Origin: Xanthobacteraceae bacterium
GTDB lineage: Bacteria > Pseudomonadota > Alphaproteobacteria > Rhizobiales > Xanthobacteraceae
DNA length: 64,000 nt
Assembly: GCA_022844205.1 (NCBI GenBank)
Contig: JALHMF010000006.1
Coordinates: 7,501-71,500, forward strand
Direction: 5' to 3'
Shown here: positions 28,321 through 36,046 of the stretch, piece after piece
Numbering within the stretch: the first letter of the stretch is position 1
How the letters are laid out: each line of letters starts with the position of its first letter
Position numbers and translations under genes: made by a program
Notes under the pieces: model-generated
Told to the model about the DNA's origin: nothing
Seen by the model: only the letters and a program-made list of their open reading frames with translations
The model's database searches: none

Positions 28321-29121
28321 TTATTGATCCGCTCTCAGCGTACTTTCGTGCCAGCGCCGCAGCACAAGATATTGCAGCACATTCAGGAGCGCGAATATGG
28401 CAATGCCGGCCAGGGAAATCAAAAGCAGGGCCGCGAACATGCGGGGCACGTTCAGGCGATAGCTCGATTCCACGATCCGATAGGCGAGTCCGGAACCGCG
28501 CCCCGCGACGCCCGCCGCGATTTCGGCCGCAACCGCGCCGATCAGCGCGAGGCCGCCCGCGATGCGCAATCCGCCAAGGAAATAGGGAAGGGCGGAGGGG
28601 ATGCGGAGCCAGAGCAGGGTCTTCAGGCTGTTTGCGCCGTACAGCGTGAAGAGGTCACTGAGGTTGCGGTCGATCGATGTCAGGCCGAGGACGGTGTTCG
28701 ACAGTACCGGGAAGAACGCAACGATGCAGGCGCAGACCAGCACGGCTGTATTGGGTTCAAGATAGATCAGCAGGATCGGCGCGATCGCGATCAACGGCGT
28801 TACCTGCAGGATCACCGCGAACGGAAACAGCGTGTATTCAGCAAAGCGCGAGCTTGCGAGCAGGATCGCGAGCAGGACGCCAGCGATGGTCGCGATGATC
28901 AGCGCGAGTGCGGTGGTCTTTAGCGTGACCAGCAGCGAATTTGCCAGCAGTGCGCGGTCCGCGATCAATGTATCCAACACGAGTTTTGGAGACGGCAACA
29001 CATAATGCGGAAGCGCGAAGGCGCTGACCGCAAGCTGCCAAAGCCCGATCGCAGCGGCGAGCGCCAGCAACGGAAGGATAAAATAAGCCAGGCGGCTCTC
29101 CGCAGGGGCGTTTTTTTCCAT
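28321..29121 (-). CDS. ABC transporter permease (SsuC/ThiX-like)
   Basis: 266 residues, six predicted helices. The BPD permease loop is visible as EAA-like sequence DLFTLYGANSLKTLLWLRIPSALPYFLGGLRI, where the conserved Gly and Pro contact the ATPase. The family moves nitrate, sulfonates, taurine or thiamine/riboflavin precursors. The start overlaps the ATPase stop by one base (TGATG). The substrate-binding gene is upstream on the same strand, separated by a palindromic repeat. Confidence 0.91.
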   Translation of the reverse strand: MEKNAPAESRLAYFILPLLALAAAIGLWQLAVSAFALPHYVLPSPKLVLDTLIADRALLANSLLVTLKTTALALIIATIAGVLLAILLASSRFAEYTLFPFAVILQVTPLIAIAPILLIYLEPNTAVLVCACIVAFFPVLSNTVLGLTSIDRNLSDLFTLYGANSLKTLLWLRIPSALPYFLGGLRIAGGLALIGAVAAEIAAGVAGRGSGLAYRIVESSYRLNVPRMFAALLLISLAGIAIFALLNVLQYLVLRRWHESTLRADQ

Positions 29122-29906
29122 CAGCGCTCTCCCATCACGCTAGCGAGGGCCGCCGATACTTCGCGGCATTTCGCGCCGTATTCCGGCGAGGTCCGAAAGT
29201 TGCCTTCGCGGGGTTCAGGCGCAACGATTTCGAATTCAGCGGCGATTTTTCCGGGTCTCGGCGTGAACATCAGGATGCGGCTGGAAAGATAAACCGACTC
29301 GAATACCGAATGCGTCACGAACACGATGGTGCAACCGAGCCGATTCCAGAGCATCCGCAGGTCGTCGTTCAGCCTGAAACGGGAAATTTCATCGAGGGAC
29401 GCGAACGGCTCGTCCATCAAGAGCAATTTCGGTTGCGTAACGAGCGCGCGCGCAATGGAGACGCGCATCCGCATTCCTCCCGAAAGTTCGCGCGGATAAG
29501 CGTTGCGGAACTCGGATAGTCCGACGAGCGCCAGCGCCTCGTCGATTCGCAAATCGGCCGCGCGCCCGCTCATGCCCTTGAGCCGCAAGGGCAGTCGCAC
29601 GTTGTTCTCGACGCTGGCCCAGGGCATCAGCGTCGGCTCCTGAAACACGAAACCGATTTCGCGCGCTGCCGAACGGTCATTCCATTCAATATTGCCGCTG
29701 CTGGGGGAGGTGAGTCCGGCGAGAAGCCGGAGTGCCGTCGATTTTCCGCAGCCGGACGGGCCAAGCAGGCTGAGGAATTCGCCTGCGCGGATGGTGAGAT
29801 TGAGGTCTTCGAGCGCGGTGACGCCGTTCGGAAAGCGCTTGCCAACGTCATGAAAGGCGGCGAGGGGACTGTTCTGTCTTGATAGGGAGGGAGCGGCGGC
29901 AGGCAT
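29121..29906 (-). CDS. ABC transporter ATP-binding protein (SsuB/ThiZ-like)
   Basis: 261 residues. Walker A is GPSGCGKSTALRLLAG (about 53-68), the Q-loop is FVFQEPTLMPWASVENN, the signature is LSGGMRMRVSIARAL, and Walker B is LLLMDEPFASLDE, followed by the switch His in FVTHSVFE. It drives an inner-membrane importer together with the overlapping permease gene. The YLSSRILMFTPRPGKI sequence is typical of the nitrate/sulfonate/thiamine-precursor group. Confidence 0.93.
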   Translation of the reverse strand: MPAAAPSLSRQNSPLAAFHDVGKRFPNGVTALEDLNLTIRAGEFLSLLGPSGCGKSTALRLLAGLTSPSSGNIEWNDRSAAREIGFVFQEPTLMPWASVENNVRLPLRLKGMSGRAADLRIDEALALVGLSEFRNAYPRELSGGMRMRVSIARALVTQPKLLLMDEPFASLDEISRFRLNDDLRMLWNRLGCTIVFVTHSVFESVYLSSRILMFTPRPGKIAAEFEIVAPEPREGNFRTSPEYGAKCREVSAALASVMGER

Positions 29907-29929
29907 AAACAGCTTATAGCATTAGTTGC

Positions 29930-30009
29930 GTCGTCCCGGCCGAGCGGAGCAAGCGCCGGGACCGGCCAACGATCCCGGCTCTCACGCTAACGCGCTCGGC
30001 CGGGATGAC
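29930..30009. repeat. Palindromic intergenic repeat, family B-related
   Basis: 17-bp terminal inverted repeats at 29930-29946 and 29993-30009 (one mismatch), beginning GTCGTCCCGG and ending CCGGGATGAC, with inner CG-rich arms. It separates the substrate-binding gene from the ATPase gene of one transporter and could be a barrier or processing site in that transcript. Confidence 0.75.
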
Positions 30010-30016
30010 GGATGCT

Positions 30017-31036
30017 TCAATTTTTTGGCCGCAGCTCCAGCCCGACCTTCTTGTTCACGAATTGCGTCGTGTAGGCCTTCTGCCATTCCAGACCGGATTT
30101 GATGACGCCCGCCTTCACCATCTTGTCGTGAAAACTTTTAATCCGTGCATCGGTCATGGCGCCGATGCCGAGTGTCAGTGTGTCACCCGAATCGACGATC
30201 CCGTATTCCTTCATCTTGGCAATGGAAAACTCGATCAGGTCGTCGGTCATTTCCGGATTGTGTTTCTTGATCAGATCGTTTGCCGCTTTGTTGTCGCCAT
30301 AGAGATAATTGTACCAGCCGATCACCGAGGCATCGACGAAGCGCTGCACGAGGTCTGGGTTTTTCTGCACGAGATCGATACGGGTCTCGATGGTCGTCGA
30401 GTACGTGTCGAAGCCTTGATCCGCGAGCAGGAAAATCTTCGGCTTGAAGCGGCCTTCCCGCTCGACGACGAAGGGCTCGGACGTCACGTAGCCCTGCATC
30501 GCGACATTCTTGTTCACGAGGAAGGGTTGCGGATTAAACGTGTAAGGCCGCACCTGCGCGTCGGTGAACCCATGTTCGGACTTCAGCCACGGATAGTAAG
30601 TCGCTATGCCTTCCGACGAGACGAGGATGTTCAGCTTCTTAAGGTCGGCGAAGGTCTCGATGCCGCGATCGGGATGGACGAGAAGCACCTGCGGATCTTT
30701 CTGGAAGATCGCGGCGACGGCGATGGTCGGCACTTTTTGCTGAACGGTGTCGAAGGCCTGGATGATGTTCGCGGCCATCACGAAATCGAGCTTGCCGGCG
30801 GGCAGGAGGATCCGGTGGTTGATGTTCGGGCCGCCCGGCAGGATCGTGACGTCGAGGCCGTACTTTCTATACGTCCCGTCGGCGACGGCCTGATAGAAGC
30901 CGCCATGCTCGGCTTCGGCGACCCAGTTGGTGCCGAATGTGACCTTGTCCTGGGCGAATACCGGAGAGGCGGCGGGCAGCATGGCCGCAAGACCGGTCAA
31001 GAAGGCCGCCATCCGTCGAAACATCCTTGGCCTCAT
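30017..31036 (-). CDS. ABC transporter substrate-binding protein, NMT1/THI5-like
   Basis: 339 residues with a signal peptide (MAAFLTGLAAMLPAASPVFA, cut before QDKV). The mature part starts VTFGTNWVAEAEHGGFYQAVADG and continues YGLDVTILPGG, the classic NMT1/THI5-like opening found in ThiY (hydroxymethylpyrimidine), RibY (riboflavin) and SsuA proteins. It captures the ligand in the periplasm. The GGFYQA form favours a thiamine or flavin precursor over a sulfonate, but this is inference; I found no TPP or FMN riboswitch in the 200 nt upstream. The ATG at 31024 is an alternative start. ATPase and permease follow downstream. Confidence 0.87.
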   Translation of the reverse strand: MRPRMFRRMAAFLTGLAAMLPAASPVFAQDKVTFGTNWVAEAEHGGFYQAVADGTYRKYGLDVTILPGGPNINHRILLPAGKLDFVMAANIIQAFDTVQQKVPTIAVAAIFQKDPQVLLVHPDRGIETFADLKKLNILVSSEGIATYYPWLKSEHGFTDAQVRPYTFNPQPFLVNKNVAMQGYVTSEPFVVEREGRFKPKIFLLADQGFDTYSTTIETRIDLVQKNPDLVQRFVDASVIGWYNYLYGDNKAANDLIKKHNPEMTDDLIEFSIAKMKEYGIVDSGDTLTLGIGAMTDARIKSFHDKMVKAGVIKSGLEWQKAYTTQFVNKKVGLELRPKN

Positions 31037-31237
31037 CTCCGCAAGTCCTCGTCAATGGAGACAGCACGCACCAAACAGCACTTCAAGACGTGAACATGCG
31101 CATCCCATAATGGCCAGATCAAAATTCCCGCGCTGGCCCAAATTCTGCTCATCCGTGGAGCAGTTAATCATATTCCTCGCCGCGCTTGCAGGCAGTTGTC
31201 GCTACCCATAGGGTGCGGCGGAATTTGCGAGCGAGCC

Positions 31238-32044
31238 ATGCTTCCAAAACGCCTCTGGACCGACATGACCTGGGAAGATTTCCACGGGGCCGATGCCGTG
31301 CGCTGGATTGCCGTGCTTCCCATCGCGGCGGTCGAACAGCACGGCCCGCATCTGCCTGTTGGCGTCGATGGATTCATTGCCGAAGGCTATCTCGCAAGAG
31401 TGGTGAAGCTGATCCCCGCTTCCCTGCCTGTTACGTTCCTGCCGCTGCAATGGATCGGCAAGTCGGACGAGCATCTGTCCTATCCGGGTACGCTGACGAT
31501 TTCGCCGGAAACGGCGATCCGCGCTTGGACTGAAATCGGAGAGAGCGTGCAACGCGCGGGCGTGAAGAAGCTCGTGATCGTCAATTCACACGGCGGTAAC
31601 AGCCCGGTGATGGACTTTGTCGCGCGTAATCTTCGTGTGAAACACGGGATGCTCGCCGTCAGCGCTTCCTGGAGCCGCTTCGGCTACCCCGAAGCGCTCT
31701 TTACCGATGTCGAGCGCACGCATGGCATTCATGGCGGCGACATCGAAACGTCGCTGATGCTTTCATTCCGGTCTGACAGCGTGAAGGCGGACAAGCTCGC
31801 GGATTTCGTGCCGGTCAGCATCGCCATGGAAAAGGAATTTGCGAAGCTGCGCGCCGAACGGCCCGCGGGCTTCGGCTGGATGACGCAGGACCTCAATCCG
31901 GCGGGCGCTCTCGGCAACGCGAAGGCCGCGACCAGGGACAAGGGCGAAGCTGCCGCGGCGTTTGGCGCGAAGGCCTTTGTTGAATTGCTGGAAGACGTGC
32001 ACCGCTTTGACCTGAAACGGCTGAAGGCGGGCCCGCTGGATTAA
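31238..32044 (+). CDS. Creatininase-family amidohydrolase
   Basis: 268 residues from the ATG at 31238 (MLPKRLWTDMTWEDF). Metal ligands of the family can be seen: Glu and His in AAVEQHGPHLPVGVD, His in IVNSHGGNSPV, and the Glu in GIHGGDIETSLML. Members open cyclic amides (creatinine) or act on formamides and inosose derivatives, using two Zn or Mn ions. It is divergent from the NMT1/THI5-type binding protein gene, so both may serve one nitrogenous substrate. The zinc operon begins 90 nt downstream. Confidence 0.88.
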   Translation: MLPKRLWTDMTWEDFHGADAVRWIAVLPIAAVEQHGPHLPVGVDGFIAEGYLARVVKLIPASLPVTFLPLQWIGKSDEHLSYPGTLTISPETAIRAWTEIGESVQRAGVKKLVIVNSHGGNSPVMDFVARNLRVKHGMLAVSASWSRFGYPEALFTDVERTHGIHGGDIETSLMLSFRSDSVKADKLADFVPVSIAMEKEFAKLRAERPAGFGWMTQDLNPAGALGNAKAATRDKGEAAAAFGAKAFVELLEDVHRFDLKRLKAGPLD

Positions 32045-32099
32045 GGCCTGTCTCGGGAAAGACAGTCTGAACGCCATATTGTTTCCCGTTTCATCAAGT

Positions 32100-32117
32100 G
32101 ATATATTGTAACATATG
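32100..32117 (+). promoter_or_regulatory. Zur-like operator of the zinc operon
   Basis: The 18-nt imperfect palindrome GATATATTGTAACATATG matches the alphaproteobacterial Zur-box pattern (GATATGTTATAACATATC type) at 15 of 18 positions. It sits 20 nt before the start of the His-rich microprotein, in the expected place to block transcription when zinc is plentiful. Confidence 0.75.
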
Positions 32118-32136
32118 CGGAGGCCCCGCTTGATCC

Positions 32137-32277
32137 ATGCATGACCACGCACCGCATTCTCATCCGGCCGCCGAAGTGGCGGCGTCGCTGCTCCGGCTTT
32201 CCGCCGCGAAGCGGCTTGCCATTGCGGGCGTGCTTTCGCTCGCACTCTGGGCGGCAGTCTATTGGGCGGTGTCCTGA
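32137..32277 (+). CDS. His-rich single-span membrane microprotein heading the zinc operon
   Basis: 46 residues: MHDHAPHSHP at the N-terminus gives four His in the first nine residues, then an amphipathic stretch (AAEVAASLLRLSAAKRL), then one transmembrane helix (AIAGVLSLALWAAVYWAVS). It is preceded by a Zur-like box and its stop overlaps the ATG of the ABC ATPase gene by one base (TGATG), so it is translated with the importer. The His cluster could bind zinc at the membrane and hand it to or regulate the transporter; this is inference. A second ATG 4 nt later is out of frame. Confidence 0.75.
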   Translation: MHDHAPHSHPAAEVAASLLRLSAAKRLAIAGVLSLALWAAVYWAVS

Positions 32278-33017
32278 TGGCGGCGGTGCTCAGCTTCCGC
32301 AATCTCACGCTCGGTTATGACCGGCATCCGGCCGTGCACCATCTCGATGGATCGGTGAATGAAGGCGCGCTGCTTGCGGTGATCGGCCCGAACGGCGCCG
32401 GCAAGTCGACCCTGCTGAAAGGCATCGTCGGCGCGCTAACGCCGCTTGCCGGTGCGATCGAGCGCAAGCCGCTCGCGCACGACATCGCCTATCTGCCGCA
32501 GATCGCCGAGATCGACCGCAGCTTTCCGATCTCCGTTTACGATCTTGTTTCGATGGGGCTGTGGCGGCGTTCCGGCCTCTTGGGCGGCATCGGCCAGAAA
32601 GAGAGCGACCTGATCCGGCAGGCCGTCGCGACGGTAGGCCTTCAGGGTTTCGAGGACCGGACCATCGGTACGCTTTCGGGCGGGCAGATGCAGCGCGCGC
32701 TGTTCGCGCGGCTTCTCTTGCAGGATGCACGCCTCATTCTGCTTGATGAGCCGTTCGTCTCGCTCGACACCCGTACGGTTTCCGATCTGCTCGAAATCAT
32801 CGCCCGCTGGCATCGCGAACAGCGCACGGTGCTGGCGGTGCTGCACGACAACGAGATCGTGAAGGAAAAATTCCCCGAAACGCTGCTGCTTGCCCGCGAG
32901 CCGGTAGCCTGGGGTCCGACGCGCGAAGTGCTGCACGCGGAAAATCTCCTGCGCGCGAGGCGGATGTGCGAGGCGTTCGACGATCATGCCGTCGTCTGCA
33001 AGGACGATGCGGCATGA
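32277..33017 (+). CDS. znuC: Zinc/manganese ABC importer, ATP-binding protein
   Basis: 246 residues from the ATG at 32277; the TTG at 32262 only adds part of the preceding gene. Walker A GPNGAGKSTLLKGIVG (about 36-51), Q-loop YLPQIAEIDRSFPISV with the DRSFPISVYDLVSMGLW segment typical of zinc/manganese importers, signature LSGGQMQRALFARLL, Walker B LILLDEPFVSLD and switch His in LAVLHDNE. It powers metal import with the overlapping permease gene (ATGA) and the binding protein that follows. Zinc rather than manganese is favoured by the Zur-like operator and the COG0523 neighbour. Confidence 0.9.
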   Translation: MAAVLSFRNLTLGYDRHPAVHHLDGSVNEGALLAVIGPNGAGKSTLLKGIVGALTPLAGAIERKPLAHDIAYLPQIAEIDRSFPISVYDLVSMGLWRRSGLLGGIGQKESDLIRQAVATVGLQGFEDRTIGTLSGGQMQRALFARLLLQDARLILLDEPFVSLDTRTVSDLLEIIARWHREQRTVLAVLHDNEIVKEKFPETLLLAREPVAWGPTREVLHAENLLRARRMCEAFDDHAVVCKDDAA

Positions 33018-33892
33018 GCACTCTTTATGACGCGTTGATCGGCCCGTTCGTGGAATTCGAATTCATGCGGCGTGCGCTCGTCGGCATGCTGGCACTGGCG
33101 CTCGGTGCCGGCCCGGTCGGGGTGTTCCTGATGCTGCGCCGGATGAGCCTGATGGGCGACGCCATGGCGCACGCGATCCTGCCGGGTGCCGCGCTCGGAT
33201 TTCTGCTGGCGGGCGGCTTGAGTCTCTTTGCGATGACCGCCGGCGGTGTGATCGCGGGCTTTACGGTCGCCATGGGGGCGGGGCTGGTCGCGCGCGCGAC
33301 CGACCTGAAAGAGGATGCTTCGCTCGCTGCGTTCTATCTGATTTCACTCGCGCTCGGGGTGCTGATCGTTTCGGTCAAAGGCTCCAATATCGATCTGCTG
33401 CATGTATTATTTGGTTCTGTGCTGGCGCTCGACAACGCCACGCTGATGACGCTTGCAGCCTTCGCGACGGTTTCCCTGTTCGTGCTTGCGATCCTGTGGC
33501 GGCCGCTGGTGCTGGAATGCGTCGATCCGGGCTTCCTGCGCTCGGTCAGCAACGCAGGCGCGCCGACACATCTCGCGTTTCTGGCGCTGGTTGTGCTGAA
33601 TCTGGTCGGCGGATTTCATGCGCTCGGCACGCTCATGGCGGTGGGCCTGATGATGCTGCCTGCTGCCGCCGCCCGCTTCTGGGCCGCTGACCTGACCCGG
33701 ATGGTTATCATTGCGATCTTATTGGCGCTGCTGTCCGGCGTATCGGGCCTGCTCTTGTCGTATCACACGGGTGCGCCGTCCGGACCTTCGATCATTCTGG
33801 TGGCCGGGCTGTTCTATCTCTTTTCGCTGGCGCTCGGTCCGGTCGGCGGTCTCCGGCGCAAATTCGTGCCGGGCCGGCATCTGGAAGCATGA
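33014..33892 (+). CDS. znuB: Zinc/manganese ABC importer, permease
   Basis: 292 residues with eight or nine hydrophobic segments. MLRRMSLMGDAMAHAILPGAALGFLL is the family hallmark (ABC-3 permease, first cytoplasmic coupling region), and the middle FGSVLALDNATLMTL and ALGTLMAVGLMMLPAAAARFWA segments also fit. It forms the inner-membrane channel. Its ATG overlaps the ATPase stop by 4 bp, and the binding-protein gene starts 10 nt after its stop. Confidence 0.92.
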   Translation: MSTLYDALIGPFVEFEFMRRALVGMLALALGAGPVGVFLMLRRMSLMGDAMAHAILPGAALGFLLAGGLSLFAMTAGGVIAGFTVAMGAGLVARATDLKEDASLAAFYLISLALGVLIVSVKGSNIDLLHVLFGSVLALDNATLMTLAAFATVSLFVLAILWRPLVLECVDPGFLRSVSNAGAPTHLAFLALVVLNLVGGFHALGTLMAVGLMMLPAAAARFWAADLTRMVIIAILLALLSGVSGLLLSYHTGAPSGPSIILVAGLFYLFSLALGPVGGLRRKFVPGRHLEA

Positions 33893-33902
33893 CGGAGTGA
33901 CC

Positions 33903-34799
33903 ATGTTGAACCGTAGAAATCTGTTTGCGGCTGCGATCCTGATCGCGGGCATTCTTCCGGCAGGCGCACAGGAAAAAATCCCCGTCGTTGCGACGTTCTC
34001 GATCCTCGCGGATCTCGTGAAGAATGTAGGCGGCGACCGCATTGAGCTAGCATCGCTGGTCGGTGCGGACGGTGACGCGCATGTTTATCAGCCCTCCCCC
34101 AACGACGCGAAGAAACTCATCGAAGCGAAGCTCATATTCACGAACGGGCTTGGCTTCGAAGGCTGGATGAACCGGCTGGTGAAATCTTCCGGTTCAAAGG
34201 CTGCGGTCATCGTGGCCAGCAAGGGCGTGAAGCCTTTGAAAATGGCGGCGCAACAAGGCCACGGTCATGGTGACCTCGACCCGCATGCCTGGCAGTCGGT
34301 GGCGAACGTCAAACTCTATGTCGCCAATATCAGGGATGCGCTGATCGCGGCCGATCCGGTGGGGAAAGACTCTTACGAAAACAATGCCGCGATCTATCTG
34401 GCGCAACTCGACGAGCTGGAGCGAGACATCAAGGTCGCCATCCTAAAAATCCCCGCCGAGCGGCGCAGGATCATTACTTCGCATGATGCCTTTGGCTATT
34501 TCAAAGCAGCCTACGGCATCGATTTTGTGGCACCGCAGGGGGTCTCGACCGAAGCGGATGTCTCCGCGAAAGACGTCGCGAGAATCATCCGCCAGATCAA
34601 GCTGCAAAAGATTCCCGCCGTGTTTATGGAGAATGTCAGCGACGAGCGGCTCCTGAAGCAGATCGCCTCGGAAAGCGGGGCGCGCATCGGCGGAGAGCTT
34701 TTTTCGGATGCGCTGTCCGCGGCCAACGGCCCGGCTTCGACCTATATCCTGATGATGCGCCATAACGTGAAGCAGCTTGCGGCGGCGCTCACGAGCTGA
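33903..34799 (+). CDS. znuA: Zinc/manganese ABC importer, substrate-binding protein
   Basis: 298 residues with a signal peptide (NLFAAAILIAGILPAGA, cut before QEKI). Cluster A-I fold motifs are present: PVVATFSILADLVKNVGGD, the metal His in GDAHVYQPSPNDAKKL, a short His-rich loop (GHGHGDLDPHAW) with the second His, ITSHDAFGYFKAAYG with the third, and VFMENVSDE with an acidic ligand. It binds Zn2+ in the periplasm and docks to the permease. The His loop is shorter than in many ZnuA proteins. A COG0523 gene follows 76 nt on. Confidence 0.9.
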   Translation: MLNRRNLFAAAILIAGILPAGAQEKIPVVATFSILADLVKNVGGDRIELASLVGADGDAHVYQPSPNDAKKLIEAKLIFTNGLGFEGWMNRLVKSSGSKAAVIVASKGVKPLKMAAQQGHGHGDLDPHAWQSVANVKLYVANIRDALIAADPVGKDSYENNAAIYLAQLDELERDIKVAILKIPAERRRIITSHDAFGYFKAAYGIDFVAPQGVSTEADVSAKDVARIIRQIKLQKIPAVFMENVSDERLLKQIASESGARIGGELFSDALSAANGPASTYILMMRHNVKQLAAALTS

Positions 34800-34875
34800 C
34801 GGGCTTGTCGTATCCCACTTCAACGCCTAGAGGTGCTTGATCGCCCCCGGCATTTCTCCATCAAAGCGCTGTTCC

Positions 34876-35835
34876 ATGACTGAAAAAATCCCCGTCACCG
34901 TGCTCACCGGCTATCTGGGTGCCGGCAAGACCACGCTGCTCAACCGCATCCTCACCGAAACGCACGGCAAGAAATACGCCGTGATCGTCAATGAATTCGG
35001 TGAGATCGGTATCGACAACGACCTCGTCGTCGGCGCGGATGAGGAAGTGTTCGAGATGAATAACGGCTGCGTCTGCTGCACCGTGCGCGGCGACCTGATC
35101 CGGATCATCGATGGGCTTTTGAAGCGCAAGGGAAAGTTCGACGGCATTCTCGTGGAGACGACCGGCCTGGCCGATCCGGCACCGGTCGCGCAGACGTTTT
35201 TCTTCGACGAATCCATCGGCGAAAAAGCTACTCTCGACGCGGTGGTGACGGTCGCCGATGCGAAGTGGCTCAAAGACCGCCTGAAGGACGCACCGGAAGC
35301 GAAAAACCAGATCGCCTTCGCGGATGTCATTGTCTTGAACAAATCGGATCTCGTATCGTCCGACGAAATGCGCGACGTGGAAATGCGAATCCGCGCGATC
35401 AATCCGTTCGCACGCATTCACAAGACCACGCGCTGCGATGTGGCGATCGATTCGGTGCTTTCGCAGGGAGCCTTCGACCTGGAACGGATTCTGGCAATCG
35501 AGCCGCAATTCCTCGAAGAGGATCACCATCACCACGACGAGCAGGTACAGTCGATTTCTCTCTCTACCGAAAAACCCATTGCGGCTGACACATTCTTCAA
35601 GTGGGTGCAGAATCTCGTAGCCGAGGAAGGTGGGAACATTCTGCGCCTGAAGGGCATCATCGCCTTCAAGGACGATCCGCAGCGCTATGTGATGCAGGGC
35701 GTTCACATGGTGCTCGACGGCAATCACCAGCGCGACTGGCGCACAGACGAGAAGCGCGAAAGCCGGATCGTGTTCATCGGCCGGGAACTCGACCGCAAGC
35801 GGCTGAACGATGGGTTTCTTTCCTGCGTCGCCTGA
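34876..35835 (+). CDS. COG0523 (CobW/ZigA-type) GTPase metallochaperone
   Basis: 319 residues from the ATG at 34876. G1 loop GYLGAGKTTLLNRIL (about 11-25), the conserved metal motif NGCVCCTVRGDL (CxCC, about 69-80), ETTGLADPAP, base motif NKSD, and a His-rich insert (EEDHHHHDEQ) before the C-terminal domain (ILRLKGIIAF). COG0523 proteins deliver or buffer zinc, cobalt or iron-related metals using GTP. Lying directly behind the zinc importer, it is probably part of the zinc-starvation response. No separate Zur box was seen in the 76-nt gap, so it may be read from the importer promoter. Confidence 0.92.
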   Translation: MTEKIPVTVLTGYLGAGKTTLLNRILTETHGKKYAVIVNEFGEIGIDNDLVVGADEEVFEMNNGCVCCTVRGDLIRIIDGLLKRKGKFDGILVETTGLADPAPVAQTFFFDESIGEKATLDAVVTVADAKWLKDRLKDAPEAKNQIAFADVIVLNKSDLVSSDEMRDVEMRIRAINPFARIHKTTRCDVAIDSVLSQGAFDLERILAIEPQFLEEDHHHHDEQVQSISLSTEKPIAADTFFKWVQNLVAEEGGNILRLKGIIAFKDDPQRYVMQGVHMVLDGNHQRDWRTDEKRESRIVFIGRELDRKRLNDGFLSCVA

Positions 35836-35887
35836 GGCTCGAGTTTTTCATCCATTGTCGCTATAAGGGCGCCGGACAGGATCGACT

Positions 35888-36010
35888 ATGAAACGCCTCG
35901 CAACGGCCCTCGGCATTCTGGCACTCGCCTTCGCGCTTTCCGGCTGCGACAAATGCGGCCGCTGGTACACGCCACCCGGCCCGCAAAGCTGCAATCCGGC
36001 CCCGCGCTGA
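35888..36010 (+). CDS. 40-residue Cys-containing lipoprotein
   Basis: Starts with ATG at 35888 behind an AGGA site. The first 20 residues are a lipoprotein signal (MKRLATALGILALAFALSGC) with lipobox LSGC; the mature peptide is only about 21 residues, with two further cysteines (DKCGRW and QSCNP) and many prolines. It lies between the COG0523 GTPase and the WD40 gene. Its size and position suggest a small envelope lipoprotein co-expressed with the zinc genes. Function unknown. Confidence 0.65.
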   Translation: MKRLATALGILALAFALSGCDKCGRWYTPPGPQSCNPAPR

Positions 36011-36046
36011 TTGCCGTCTGTCGGGTGCGCCGCTAGAAACCGGCGC

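Noticed and set aside
31037-31237. TPP or FMN riboswitch for the NMT1/THI5-type importer
   Set aside because: The conserved CUGAGA and related core motifs are not present on the minus strand of this region.
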